The position numbers and the translations under genes are program-made. DNA of 64,000 bases from assembly GCA_023425865.1 (NCBI GenBank), contig JAFABV010000056.1, positions 40,557 through 104,556 of the forward strand. The letters run 5' to 3'. This document shows, piece by piece, positions 1 to 9,022 of the stretch (position 1 is the first letter of the stretch; each line of letters begins with the position of its first letter). The DNA comes from Bacteroidota bacterium. Lineage in GTDB: Bacteria > Bacteroidota > Bacteroidia > Bacteroidales > Bacteroidaceae. Below the pieces are notes generated by a model. That model was not told the origin of the DNA. It worked only from the letters and a program-made list of their open reading frames with translations, and ran no database searches.

Positions 1-2
1 CC

Positions 3-3000
3 ACTGACGACAACGGTGCCTTTGAGGTGAAGATGCCCATGCTCTATCCTGAAGATGTAGACACCAACCGCCCGTTCTATTACACCATGCACGTGAGCGC
101 CAAGGTGACGGATATGGCCGGCGAGACCCACGAGGGCACGGCGTCGATTCCGCTGAGCAACCGTACGTCGATGCTCACCTCTGACCTGCCCGCCCGCAGT
201 GTGCGTGAGGAGCTCAAGACCATGAAGTTTACCCGCCAGAACGTTGCCGGCGAAAGCATACCGGGCAAGGTGTCGTATCGCTTCGACCAAGAGCCTTGGC
301 GCACGGCGCAGGCCAACGAGAACATCGCGCTCGACAACAAACTGACTCCCGGACGTCATCAGTTGGTAGCCATCTGCGAAGACGACACGCTGAAGCAAGA
401 GGTGATCGTGTTCAACCTCAACGACAAGCATCCCGTCATAGAAACCCACGACTGGTATTACCTCTCAGCCACCCAGTTTGCCGAGGGCAAGCCCGTGTAC
501 TTGCAATATGGTTCGTCTGACGAAATTACCCAGGTGTACTATACCTTGCTGGCCGGAAACAAGGTGATAGAACGGGGTACGAAGGTGCTCAACAACGAGG
601 TGGCTACACGCAAGCTCACGTATAAAAAAGATTATGGCGACGGTATCACCGTGACGATGGCTTGGGTGAAAGACGGCAAGCTGTATCATCATTCTGCCCA
701 GATTACAAGGCCACAGCCCGACCGGGAGCTGAAGATGCAGTGGAAGACATTCCGCGATAAGCTTACGCCGGGCCAAAAAGAAGAGTGGACACTGAGCATT
801 GTCGACCCGCAGGGCAAACCCGCCCAAGCCCAACTCATGGCTACACTGTACGACAAGAGTCTCGATGCCATCATGCCGCACCAGTGGCGGTTTAACCAGA
901 ACTACTACAACTCTCTGCCCAGCACCCAGTGGACCGGCATACGCAGCGAGGCCCTGTGCCTGTATGGCTACTTGTCGTACAGGAGCCTCACCGAGCGTCC
1001 GCTCGATTTCTCGCATTTCGATGAGTCGATGTTCGACTTCTCCATACCACAGTTCTTCGCTTCACGCGCCGCTGCCACGAACGAAGTAGTAATTATAGGC
1101 TATGGCGCGGTGAAGAGAAAGAGTTCGACTGCCGTCGGCAGCATAAATATAAGAGGCAACGCTGAAATGGCCGAAGATGCTTTGGTGCTGAAAGAAACCG
1201 TGCCCCTTGATGCGCCTGAGACGACGGAGGCGAAAGCCCAACAGGAAAGCGTACAGATGCGCGAGAACCTCAACGAGACGGCCTTCTTCTATCCCGCGCT
1301 CACCACCGACAAGGAGGGCAATGTGGGCATCAGGTTCACCTTGCCCGAGAGTGTCACCACCTGGCGCTTTATGGGACTGGCCCACGACAAGGCCATGAAC
1401 TACGGCCTGATGACGGCAGAGGCTACCGCCTCGAAGACGGTAATGGTGCAGCCCAACCTGCCCCGGTTCATCCGCATGGGTGACAAGGCACAGGTAAGCG
1501 CACGCATACACAACAACACTGACCGCAAGGTGAGCGGCACGGCCCGACTGCAGTTGCTGACACCTGCCGATGAGAAGATGGTGAGCGAATGGACAACGCC
1601 GTTTACAGTAGAGCCCAATCAGTCGACAAGCGTAAGCTTTGATATTGACGCCGCCCAACTGTCGTTCCACGCCAGAGGCGAAAACCTGCTGGTGGCAAAG
1701 GTTATGGCCGTAGGCAAGGGATTCAGCGATGGCGAGCAGCATTACCTTGCGCTGCTCCCCAACCGGGAATACGTCACGACAACAGTGCCCTTTACCCAGC
1801 ATGAGCCTGGCGTGAAGACGATAGACCTGAGCAAGCTCTTCCCTACCGACCAGCAAGGCAACAGGCTCACCATTGAGTACACCAACAACCCCGCATGGCT
1901 CATGGTACAGGCTTTGCCCACATTAGCCAACCCCAACAGCCAGGACGCCGTATCTCTCGCCACTGCCATCTATGCCAACAGCATCGGCAGAAGCATTGTC
2001 AACGCTTCGCCGCAAATCGCGCAGACACTGAAGACATGGCAACAGGAAACGGGCAACCAGACCTCGCTGATGAGCAGTCTGCAGACCAACGAGGAACTAA
2101 AGACCATGGTGCTGAGCGAGACCCCATGGGTGGCGAATGCCAAGAACGAGGCCGACCAGAAGCAACTGCTGCTCAGTATGCTCGATAAAAACACCATCGA
2201 CTACCGTCTCAGCAGCTTTACCAGCCAGTTGTCGGCCCTGCAGAATGCCGACGGTTCGTTCAGTTGGTGGCCGCAGATGCCCGGCAGCAGCTATATCACC
2301 ATGTCGGTGGTGAAGATGCTGACGCGGCTGAACAGCATGCTGGGCGAACAGCCTGAGACTAAGAATGTGTTGCAGGCGGCCTTTGAGTGCCTCGACAAAG
2401 AGGTGGCCAAGGAAGTGACGGAAATGAGGAGGTTGGAGAAGAAAAACGCCAAGAAGCTGGCTCCCAGCGAGCTGGCCTGCAACTATCTCTATGCCAACGC
2501 GCTGGCAGGAAGGAAAAAGACCGCAGACATCACTTACTTGGTGAACCTGTTGGAGGCTATGCCCACCGAACTGACCATTTATGGCAAGGCAGGCTCGGCC
2601 GTGATCCTCAGCCAGTATGGCAAGACCAAGAAAGCCGAGGAATACTTGCAGAGCATCAACGAATACACGGTTTACCAAGAGGAAATGGGCCGATACTACG
2701 ACACCAAACGCGCGCAGTACAGCTGGTTCGACTATCGCATTCCTACCCAGGTGGCAGCCATAGAGGCCATGAAGGCCTTGACACCCGACAACCGGAAGAC
2801 CATAGAGGAAATGCAGCGGTGGCTGCTTCAGGAAAAGCGCACACAGGCGTGGGACACGCCGCTCAACGCTACCGACGCCATCTATGCCTTCTTGGCCGAC
2901 GCCAATGGCAAGACCGACATGAGCAAGCTGGCCGCGCAGGAGCCCACTACCCTTGAGGTAGACGGCAAGACCGTTGACGTGCCAGCGTCTACCGCGGGCT

Positions 3001-3521
3001 TGGGCTATATCAAGACCACACTGCCCACGGCCAAGGCTACGACGCTGAAGGCAGAGAAGACCAGCACCGGGACATCGTGGGGAGCCGTGTACGCGCAGTT
3101 CTGGCAGAAGGCTACCGACGTGGCCGATGCCTCTTCAGGACTGAAGGTGAAGCGCGAACTGGTAGCGGCCAACGGCAATACCGACGTGAACACATGGAAG
3201 GTGGGCGATAAGGTGAAGGTGAGAATCACCATCACGGCCGACCGCGACTATGACTTTGTGCAGGTGCAGGACAAGCGTGCCGCCTGCATGGAGCCGGTGA
3301 CACAGCTCAGCGGGTACCGCTACGGCTATTACTGTGCGCCGCAAGACAATGTGACCAACTATTATTTTGACCGCTTGGCCAAGGGTGTGCATGTCATCGA
3401 GACGGCTTACTATCTTGACCGTACAGGCGAATATGCCACTGGAATATGTACGGCACAGTGTGCCTACAGTCCGGCCTTCTCGGCCCGCGAGGCGGCCAGC
3501 ATCATTAAGGTAGGCAAGTAA
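3..3521 (+). CDS. Alpha-2-macroglobulin family protein, 5'-truncated by window edge
   Basis: The frame is open to the left edge, so the N-terminus (signal peptide and first macroglobulin domains) lies outside; about 1172 codons remain. The middle part, from NETAFFYPAL through ESVTTWRFMGLAHD, is the typical A2M core, followed by a helical all-alpha region with FSWWPQMPGSSYITM and a C-terminal receptor-like domain. Bacterial A2Ms are periplasmic or outer-membrane proteins thought to trap proteases. The CxEQ thioester is missing: around nt 1905-1960 the helical domain has LANPNSQDAVS where YPYGCxEQ would be expected. A SusC-plug-like stretch (EVVIIGYGAV, nt 1083-1112) precedes the A2M domain. 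A DUF1573 gene follows 39 bp downstream on the same strand and may be co-transcribed. The family call is firm; the trapping role is inferred. Confidence 0.88.
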   Translation, partial: TDDNGAFEVKMPMLYPEDVDTNRPFYYTMHVSAKVTDMAGETHEGTASIPLSNRTSMLTSDLPARSVREELKTMKFTRQNVAGESIPGKVSYRFDQEPWRTAQANENIALDNKLTPGRHQLVAICEDDTLKQEVIVFNLNDKHPVIETHDWYYLSATQFAEGKPVYLQYGSSDEITQVYYTLLAGNKVIERGTKVLNNEVATRKLTYKKDYGDGITVTMAWVKDGKLYHHSAQITRPQPDRELKMQWKTFRDKLTPGQKEEWTLSIVDPQGKPAQAQLMATLYDKSLDAIMPHQWRFNQNYYNSLPSTQWTGIRSEALCLYGYLSYRSLTERPLDFSHFDESMFDFSIPQFFASRAAATNEVVIIGYGAVKRKSSTAVGSINIRGNAEMAEDALVLKETVPLDAPETTEAKAQQESVQMRENLNETAFFYPALTTDKEGNVGIRFTLPESVTTWRFMGLAHDKAMNYGLMTAEATASKTVMVQPNLPRFIRMGDKAQVSARIHNNTDRKVSGTARLQLLTPADEKMVSEWTTPFTVEPNQSTSVSFDIDAAQLSFHARGENLLVAKVMAVGKGFSDGEQHYLALLPNREYVTTTVPFTQHEPGVKTIDLSKLFPTDQQGNRLTIEYTNNPAWLMVQALPTLANPNSQDAVSLATAIYANSIGRSIVNASPQIAQTLKTWQQETGNQTSLMSSLQTNEELKTMVLSETPWVANAKNEADQKQLLLSMLDKNTIDYRLSSFTSQLSALQNADGSFSWWPQMPGSSYITMSVVKMLTRLNSMLGEQPETKNVLQAAFECLDKEVAKEVTEMRRLEKKNAKKLAPSELACNYLYANALAGRKKTADITYLVNLLEAMPTELTIYGKAGSAVILSQYGKTKKAEEYLQSINEYTVYQEEMGRYYDTKRAQYSWFDYRIPTQVAAIEAMKALTPDNRKTIEEMQRWLLQEKRTQAWDTPLNATDAIYAFLADANGKTDMSKLAAQEPTTLEVDGKTVDVPASTAGLGYIKTTLPTAKATTLKAEKTSTGTSWGAVYAQFWQKATDVADASSGLKVKRELVAANGNTDVNTWKVGDKVKVRITITADRDYDFVQVQDKRAACMEPVTQLSGYRYGYYCAPQDNVTNYYFDRLAKGVHVIETAYYLDRTGEYATGICTAQCAYSPAFSAREAASIIKVGK

Positions 3522-3560
3522 CGGTTGCCGTGAAAGGAGGGATAACAGCGTAAAGAACAA

Positions 3561-4649
3561 ATGAAAAAAAATGCAGTAATCGCAGTCGCCCTGCTGGCTG
3601 CCGCCTCTATGCAGGTGGCAGCCCAGGAGATTGCAACGGAAAGTAAAGTGATAGATTGCGGACAGGTGCGCTATCGGCATCCTGTTACCGCGGAGTTTGC
3701 AATGAAAAACAAGGGCACGGCGCCCTTGATCATCAAGGAGGTGCGCACCAGTTGCGGATGCACCCAGGTGGCATATCCCCAGCAACCCATAGCCCCGGGA
3801 CAGACGTTCATCGTGAAGACCACCTATGACGCCAAGACAATGGGGCATTTCGACAAAAAAATCGGTATATACAGCAATGGTGCCCAAGAGCCGATGGTGC
3901 TGTCCATACATGGCAAAGTGGTGGAAGAGGTGGAGGACTTCGTTGGCGACTATCCTTATACGCTTGGTTACTTGCAGGCCGACCGCAACAATATTGAGTT
4001 TGATAACGTAAATCGTGGCGACCGCCCGACGATGGTGCTGCATCTGAAAAACAATACCGACCAGGTGGCTGAGCCAGTAATCATGCATCTGCCCAATTAT
4101 CTCAGGGCTCAGGTATCGCCCACCAAACTGGCTCCTGGCCACAGCGGTAAGGCTACCATCATGCTCGACTCTGAGCGACTACGCGACTTGGGTATGACCC
4201 AAACGTCAATCTATCTGGGCATGTTTCCCGGTGACAAGGTGGCGCCGGAAAAGGAAATAACCGTGACCGCCATCGCCCTACCCGACTTTGAGCACCTTAC
4301 CGACGCGCAAAGGGCACAAGCGCCCAAGATGCGCTTGTCTGAAGCCAGCTTGGAGTTAGGCGGCTTTGACGGTAAGACCAAGAAGAAGGGGGAAATTACC
4401 ATTACGAACGAGGGCAAGAGCCATCTGGTCATCCGGTCGCTTCAAATGCTCACCGCCGGACTTGAGGTGTCGCTCAACAAGACAACCATCGCGCCCGGAG
4501 AATCCGCTAAACTTAAAATAACGGCATTGGCACAAGGACTGAAAACCGCGCGTTCAAAACCTCGTGTACTCATGATTACCAATGACCCCGAAAACACGAA
4601 GGTGATGATTAATGTAAACATATCTGTGGGAAAAGAGACGAGCAGATAA
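3561..4649 (+). CDS. DUF1573-domain exported protein
   Basis: This 362-residue protein starts with a clear signal peptide (MKKNAVIAVALLAAASMQVAAQ), so it acts outside the cytoplasm. Residues about 30-115 form a DUF1573 immunoglobulin-like domain with the family hallmark TSCGCT, a GTAPLIIKEV strand before it and APGQ after it. A second, more degenerate copy occupies residues about 255-355 (GKSHLVIRSLQML, then IAPGESAKLKI) and lacks the Cys pair. The middle section has the same beta-sandwich character. DUF1573 proteins are abundant in Bacteroidetes and have no settled function. The gene lies 39 bp after the alpha-2-macroglobulin-like gene on the same strand, so the two may be co-transcribed. 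Confidence 0.85.
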   Translation: MKKNAVIAVALLAAASMQVAAQEIATESKVIDCGQVRYRHPVTAEFAMKNKGTAPLIIKEVRTSCGCTQVAYPQQPIAPGQTFIVKTTYDAKTMGHFDKKIGIYSNGAQEPMVLSIHGKVVEEVEDFVGDYPYTLGYLQADRNNIEFDNVNRGDRPTMVLHLKNNTDQVAEPVIMHLPNYLRAQVSPTKLAPGHSGKATIMLDSERLRDLGMTQTSIYLGMFPGDKVAPEKEITVTAIALPDFEHLTDAQRAQAPKMRLSEASLELGGFDGKTKKKGEITITNEGKSHLVIRSLQMLTAGLEVSLNKTTIAPGESAKLKITALAQGLKTARSKPRVLMITNDPENTKVMINVNISVGKETSR

Positions 4650-4757
4650 GAGAGAAGAAACTGGAAAGGAGAAAGATAAGGAAACAATGGATATGAGTAT
4701 TGCAACCTTATAACGGATGCAAATATCCACGAATGTTAAATCATAAATATAAACAAC

Positions 4758-5618
4758 ATGGATATTCAGATAGAAATCGATAGCGGCAGTGGTTTCTGCT
4801 TCGGTGTAACCACCGCCATAAAAAAAGCCGAAGAGGAGCTGGCAGCAGGCAAGACGCTATACTGCTTAGGCGATATTGTGCACAATGGCATGGAGGTAGA
4901 CCGCCTGCACAAGCACGGGTTGGTAACCATCAACCATGACGACCTCGAGCAACTGCATGACGTGAAAGTGCTGTTGCGTGCGCATGGCGAACCGCCCGAA
5001 ACCTATGAACTGGCGAAAAAAAACAACATTGAAATCATCGACGCCACTTGCCCTGTGGTGCTGGCCTTGCAGCGACGCATCAAAAAGCAGTATGACGGCA
5101 ATCCCAACGCGCAAACGGTGATATTCGGTAAAAACGGCCATGCGGAGGTGTTGGGCTTGGTAGGACAGACACATTCTGAGGCCATCGTCGTGGAGAATGT
5201 GGAAGATGTGAAGCGTCTCGACTTCCAGCGTGACATCTACCTTTACTCGCAGACAACCAAAAGTCTTGATGAGTTTAACCGTATCATAGCGTATATCAAG
5301 GAGCACATCGCGCCGACGGCAACGTTCCGGAGTTTTGACACCATCTGCCGGCAGGTGGCCAACCGGATGCCTAACATCAAAGAATTTGCGTCGAGGCACG
5401 ACCTGATATTATTTGTGAGCGGACATAAGAGTTCTAACGGTAAGGTTCTTTTCAATGTATGCAAGTCTGTTAATCCCAACAGCTATTTGATTGAACGGGC
5501 GGAGGAAATCGACTACGACTGGTTGAAAGATGTGAAGACGATCGGTATATGCGGAGCCACAAGTACGCCAAAATGGCTGATGGAGGAATGTAGGGACGCG
5601 ATACTAAGCCATCACTAA
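4758..5618 (+). CDS. ispH: 4-hydroxy-3-methylbut-2-enyl diphosphate reductase
   Basis: IspH performs the last step of the MEP isoprenoid pathway, reducing HMBPP to IPP and DMAPP with an iron-sulfur cluster. All three cluster cysteines are visible: Cys14 in GFCFGV, Cys98 in DATCPVV and Cys197 in DTICRQVANR. The substrate-binding His42 is in DIVHNGMEV, and the C-terminus carries the conserved GICGATSTPKWL. At 286 residues it has normal length. It starts at ATG 4758; no TAnnTTTG promoter was seen close upstream. A strong hairpin terminator follows at 5642. It appears to be a single-gene unit between the DUF1573 gene and clpB. Confidence 0.96.
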   Translation: MDIQIEIDSGSGFCFGVTTAIKKAEEELAAGKTLYCLGDIVHNGMEVDRLHKHGLVTINHDDLEQLHDVKVLLRAHGEPPETYELAKKNNIEIIDATCPVVLALQRRIKKQYDGNPNAQTVIFGKNGHAEVLGLVGQTHSEAIVVENVEDVKRLDFQRDIYLYSQTTKSLDEFNRIIAYIKEHIAPTATFRSFDTICRQVANRMPNIKEFASRHDLILFVSGHKSSNGKVLFNVCKSVNPNSYLIERAEEIDYDWLKDVKTIGICGATSTPKWLMEECRDAILSHH

Positions 5619-5641
5619 ACCTTTAATCAACAACAGAATGC

Positions 5642-5685
5642 GCCGGAACGGGCTTTCTCTAAGAGAAGCTTGTTCCGGCTTTTAT
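5642..5685 (+). terminator. Rho-independent terminator of ispH
   Basis: GCCGGAAC at 5642-5649 pairs with GTTCCGGC at 5672-5679. An inner CTTTCTCT/AAGAGAAG extends the stem, and TTTTATTTT follows. Confidence 0.85.
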
Positions 5686-5771
5686 TTTGTGTCAATATGT
5701 CACCCTGAGCGTTTTGGGCACGTCATTTGACCCTAAGCGGTTAGAAACAAAATATAAGAAAGGAGTCTGAT

Positions 5772-8360
5772 ATGACATTCGACAAATTTACCATCAAGGC
5801 ACAAGAGGCCGTGCAGGAGGCCGTTAACACGGCCCAGCAGAATAGACAACAGACCATCGAGCCGGTGCATCTGTTTCAAGGCATCATGCAGAAAGGGCGT
5901 GACGTGACCCAGTATGTATTTCAGAAGTTGGGCGTGAATGCCCAACAGATAGAGAAACTTATTCAGCAGGAGTTGCAACACCTGCCACGCGTGGAGGGCG
6001 GGCAACCTTATTTCTCCAACGACAGCAATAAAGTACTTGAGCAGACCGTCAAGAATGCGCAGCAATTTGGCGACGAGTTTGTTTCGGTGGAACCCATGTT
6101 GCTGGCTCTCTTACAGGTCAACTCCACGGTCAGTCGTATCCTAAAGGATGCGGGATGTGACGAGAAGGCCATGCAGAAAGCCATCGACGAACTGCGACAA
6201 GGCCAGAATGTGCAGAGCCAGAGCGGCGACGAGAACTACCAGGCACTGTCTAAATACGCCAAAAACCTGGTGGATGACGCGCGCAAGGGGAAGCTCGACC
6301 CGGTAATAGGCCGTGACGAGGAGATACGGCGTGTGCTGCAGATCCTCTCCCGCCGTACCAAGAACAACCCTATATTAATAGGTGAACCGGGCACGGGTAA
6401 GACGGCCATCGTTGAGGGATTGGCCGAACGTATCGTGCGGGGTGATGTACCCGAGAATCTGAAGAACAAGCAGTTGTATTCGCTCGATATGGGTGCGCTG
6501 GTGGCAGGAGCAAAATACAAAGGTGAGTTTGAGGAGCGCCTGAAGAGCGTAATCAAGGAGGTGACCCATGCAGAGGGCAATATCATTCTCTTCATCGACG
6601 AGATACACACCCTTGTGGGTGCCGGTGGCGGTGAGGGTGCCATGGATGCGGCCAATATCCTGAAGCCGGCCTTGGCCCGTGGCGAACTGCGTGCCATCGG
6701 CGCGACAACGCTCAACGAATACCAGAAGTATTTCGAGAAGGACAAGGCTCTCGAACGTCGGTTCCAAACCGTATTGGTGGAAGAGCCCGACGAGGTAGAC
6801 GCTATCTCTATTCTCAGGGGACTGAAGGAACGCTACGAGAATCACCATAAGGTAAGAATACAGGACGATGCCTGTATCGCCGCCGTGCAGCTCTCTGAGC
6901 GATATATCTCTGACCGTTTCCTGCCTGACAAGGCCATCGACCTGATGGATGAGGCCGCCGCCAAGTTGCGTATGGAGCGTGACTCGGTGCCCGAAGACCT
7001 CGACGAGATCACCCGCCGCTTGAAGCAACTCGAAATAGAACGGGAGGCCATCAAGCGTGAGAATGATGAGGACAAGATCAAACAGCTCGACAAAGACATC
7101 GCCGACCTGAAGGACCAGGAGAAACAATTCCGTGCCAAATGGGAAACCGAGAAGGGACTGGTGAACAAGATTCAGCAGGACAAGCAGGAAATGGAGAATC
7201 TTAAGTTTGAGGCTGAGCGTGCCGAGCGCGAAGGCAACTATGGCAGGGTGGCTGAAATACGCTATGGCAAACTGCAACAGCTGCAAGACGACATCGACAG
7301 TATCCAACTGCAGTTAGTGGCGACACAGGGAGGTGCGGCCATGATACGCGAAGAGGTGACGGCCGACGACATCGCCGAGGTGGTGAGTCGATGGACCGGT
7401 ATCCCGGTGAGTCGTATGTTGCAGAGCGAGCGCGAGAAACTGCTTCACCTCGAAGCGGAGTTGCACCAGCGCGTCATCGGACAGGACGAGGCCATACAGG
7501 CTGTGGCCGACGCCGTGCGTCGCAGCCGTGCCGGCCTGCAGGATCCCAAGAAACCTATCGCCTCGTTCATCTTCCTCGGCACGACAGGTACTGGTAAGAC
7601 AGAGCTGGCCAAGGCCTTGGCAGAGTATCTCTTCAACGACGAGAACATGATGACCCGTATCGACATGAGCGAGTATCAAGAGAAATATAGTGTGTCGCGA
7701 CTCATCGGCGCGCCCCCGGGATATGTGGGATACGACGAGGGTGGACAGCTCACGGAGGCTGTCAGGCGCAAGCCCTACAGCGTGGTGCTCTTCGACGAGA
7801 TCGAGAAAGCCCATCCGGATGTGTTCAACATCTTGCTTCAGGTGCTCGACGATGGCAGGTTGACCGACAACAAGGGGCGCACGGTGAACTTCAAGAACAC
7901 CATCATCATCATGACCTCCAACCTCGGCAGTCAGTACATCCAGGAGCGGTTTGCCGATCTCAACGACTACAACCGAAACGAGGTTATCGACGACACGCGT
8001 AAGAACGTGATGGAGATGCTCAAGAAGACCATCCGTCCAGAGTTCCTCAACCGTATCGACGACATCATCATGTTCCTGCCCCTCACCCGCAACCAGATTG
8101 CCAAAGTGGTTACTCTGCAGATGCAACGCGTGCGCCAGATGCTCGAGCCTCAGGGCTTCAACCTGCAGTGGACACCCGACGCCATCGACTGGCTGGCAGG
8201 TGTGGGCTACGATCCGGAGTTCGGTGCCCGTCCTGTGAAGCGCGCCATACAGGAGCATGTGCTGAACGAGTTGTCGAAGAAGTTGCTGGCGGAAGTGGTT
8301 TTACGCGAAAAGCCCATCATCATTGATGCCGACAGTCAAGGGCTGTTGTTCAAAAACTAA
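5772..8360 (+). CDS. clpB: ATP-dependent chaperone ClpB
   Basis: ClpB is a hexameric AAA+ disaggregase that rescues aggregated proteins with DnaK. The 862 residues match the family length. The Clp-N repeat domain covers about 1-150. NBD1 has its Walker A at about 204-211 (GEPGTGKT) and Walker B in ILFIDEIHTL. The long charged coiled-coil middle domain (about 400-530) distinguishes ClpB from ClpA and ClpC. NBD2 has Walker A GTTGTGKTE and the pore motif GYVGYDEGG. No HrcA/CIRCE operator was recognised upstream. The leader contains two related direct repeats (ACCCTGAGCG near 5703 and ACCCTAAGCG near 5731) of unknown meaning. Confidence 0.97.
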   Translation: MTFDKFTIKAQEAVQEAVNTAQQNRQQTIEPVHLFQGIMQKGRDVTQYVFQKLGVNAQQIEKLIQQELQHLPRVEGGQPYFSNDSNKVLEQTVKNAQQFGDEFVSVEPMLLALLQVNSTVSRILKDAGCDEKAMQKAIDELRQGQNVQSQSGDENYQALSKYAKNLVDDARKGKLDPVIGRDEEIRRVLQILSRRTKNNPILIGEPGTGKTAIVEGLAERIVRGDVPENLKNKQLYSLDMGALVAGAKYKGEFEERLKSVIKEVTHAEGNIILFIDEIHTLVGAGGGEGAMDAANILKPALARGELRAIGATTLNEYQKYFEKDKALERRFQTVLVEEPDEVDAISILRGLKERYENHHKVRIQDDACIAAVQLSERYISDRFLPDKAIDLMDEAAAKLRMERDSVPEDLDEITRRLKQLEIEREAIKRENDEDKIKQLDKDIADLKDQEKQFRAKWETEKGLVNKIQQDKQEMENLKFEAERAEREGNYGRVAEIRYGKLQQLQDDIDSIQLQLVATQGGAAMIREEVTADDIAEVVSRWTGIPVSRMLQSEREKLLHLEAELHQRVIGQDEAIQAVADAVRRSRAGLQDPKKPIASFIFLGTTGTGKTELAKALAEYLFNDENMMTRIDMSEYQEKYSVSRLIGAPPGYVGYDEGGQLTEAVRRKPYSVVLFDEIEKAHPDVFNILLQVLDDGRLTDNKGRTVNFKNTIIIMTSNLGSQYIQERFADLNDYNRNEVIDDTRKNVMEMLKKTIRPEFLNRIDDIIMFLPLTRNQIAKVVTLQMQRVRQMLEPQGFNLQWTPDAIDWLAGVGYDPEFGARPVKRAIQEHVLNELSKKLLAEVVLREKPIIIDADSQGLLFKN

Positions 8361-8425
8361 TGCCCTTGCTGCAACTTCATCAGCACCGTTTGCGTCTAAA
8401 TGAATATTCACCAAAACAATAGAAT

Positions 8426-8743
8426 ATGATACTATCAACCACTCCGACCATCGATGGCCGGAACATTCTTGAGTACAAAGGGATTGTCACCGGCGAGACC
8501 ATCATCGGTGCCAACATGTTCAAAGACCTCTTCGCCGGCATCCGCGACATCGTGGGTGGAAGAGCCGGCGCCTATGAGAAGGTGCTGCGCGAGGCCAAAG
8601 ACTCCTCGATGAACGAGATGATACAGCGCGCCTCACAGCTCGGAGCCAACGCCATCGTGGGCATCGACATCGACTATGAGACCATCGGCCAAAGCAACTC
8701 CATGCTCATGGTGGCCGTGAGTGGAACGGCAGTAGTGCTTTAA
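8426..8743 (+). CDS. YbjQ-like (UPF0145) protein
   Basis: This 105-residue protein belongs to the YbjQ/UPF0145 family of small beta-rich oligomeric proteins, often labelled heavy-metal-binding without firm biochemical proof. Typical features are the N-terminal STTPTIDGRNI, the central GGRAGAYEKVL, and LGANAIVGIDIDYET with a hydrophobic C-terminal strand ending SGTAVVL. No signal peptide is present, so it should be cytoplasmic. It follows clpB by about 65 bp on the same strand and could be read from the clpB promoter, but no hairpin or promoter settles this. The family assignment is solid; the function is unknown. Confidence 0.85.
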   Translation: MILSTTPTIDGRNILEYKGIVTGETIIGANMFKDLFAGIRDIVGGRAGAYEKVLREAKDSSMNEMIQRASQLGANAIVGIDIDYETIGQSNSMLMVAVSGTAVVL

Positions 8744-8810
8744 CGTAACATAAAAGCGAATTTATTGCCGATAATATTTCTGGAATAATCACATAAAAAC
8801 GAGTGGATTA

Positions 8811-8842
8811 TTTGGAGATATCAAATACTTTGTATATCTTTG
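8811..8842 (+). promoter_or_regulatory. Bacteroidetes promoter for candidate small RNA
   Basis: TTTG at 8811-8814, a 20-bp spacer, and a perfect -7 element TATCTTTG at 8835-8842. This is one of the best promoter matches in the window, yet no protein gene starts directly after it. Confidence 0.7.
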
Positions 8843-8846
8843 CGAA

Positions 8847-8964
8847 ATGAAGCCGTGCTCTTGCGAGAGTGGGCAAAACAAATAAGATTAGTTTTTTAGT
8901 GGTTAATTTAGTTTTAGTAAGTATTAAAGAAGGGAACATGTCGTGAGATAAGTTCCCTTTTTTT
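8847..8964 (+). ncRNA. Candidate small RNA, about 118 nt
   Basis: The stretch runs from a consensus promoter (8811-8842) to a strong intrinsic terminator (8930-8964) and contains no credible coding frame. The only ATG frame, at 8847, is 12 codons and sits on the predicted first transcribed base. A 5' stem is visible: GCC 8852-8854 with GGC 8872-8874, and CTCT 8858-8861 with AGAG 8866-8869 around a TGCG loop. An AT-rich middle follows. I do not recognise the family. It is shorter than typical 6S RNA. Independent transcription is inferred from the promoter and terminator only; it could instead be a terminated leader of the gene at 9023. Confidence 0.5.
8930..8964 (+). terminator. Intrinsic terminator of candidate small RNA
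   Basis: GGGAAC at 8932-8937 pairs with GTTCCC at 8952-8957, flanked by AA on the left and a run of seven T at 8958-8964. Confidence 0.8.
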
Positions 8965-9008
8965 GTCTATGCTCAAAGACTACCCACGCACCTAAACGTG
9001 TAAAAAAG

Positions 9009-9016
9009 TACATTTG
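9009..9016 (+). promoter_or_regulatory. -7 promoter element of the GHL10 gene
   Basis: TACATTTG matches TAnnTTTG exactly, 6 bp before ATG 9023. No clear -33 TTG is seen at the expected distance. If used, the mRNA would have almost no leader. Confidence 0.45.
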
Positions 9017-9022
9017 ATAGAT

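Noticed and set aside
8847..8885. 12-codon frame MKPCSCESGQNK as leader peptide
   Set aside because: The ATG coincides with the predicted first transcribed base and there is no gene-linked attenuator downstream except the terminator; a structured RNA is simpler.
8847..8964. Bacteroidales 6S RNA
   Set aside because: The transcript is too short and lacks the long central-bubble rod; I only call it a candidate small RNA.
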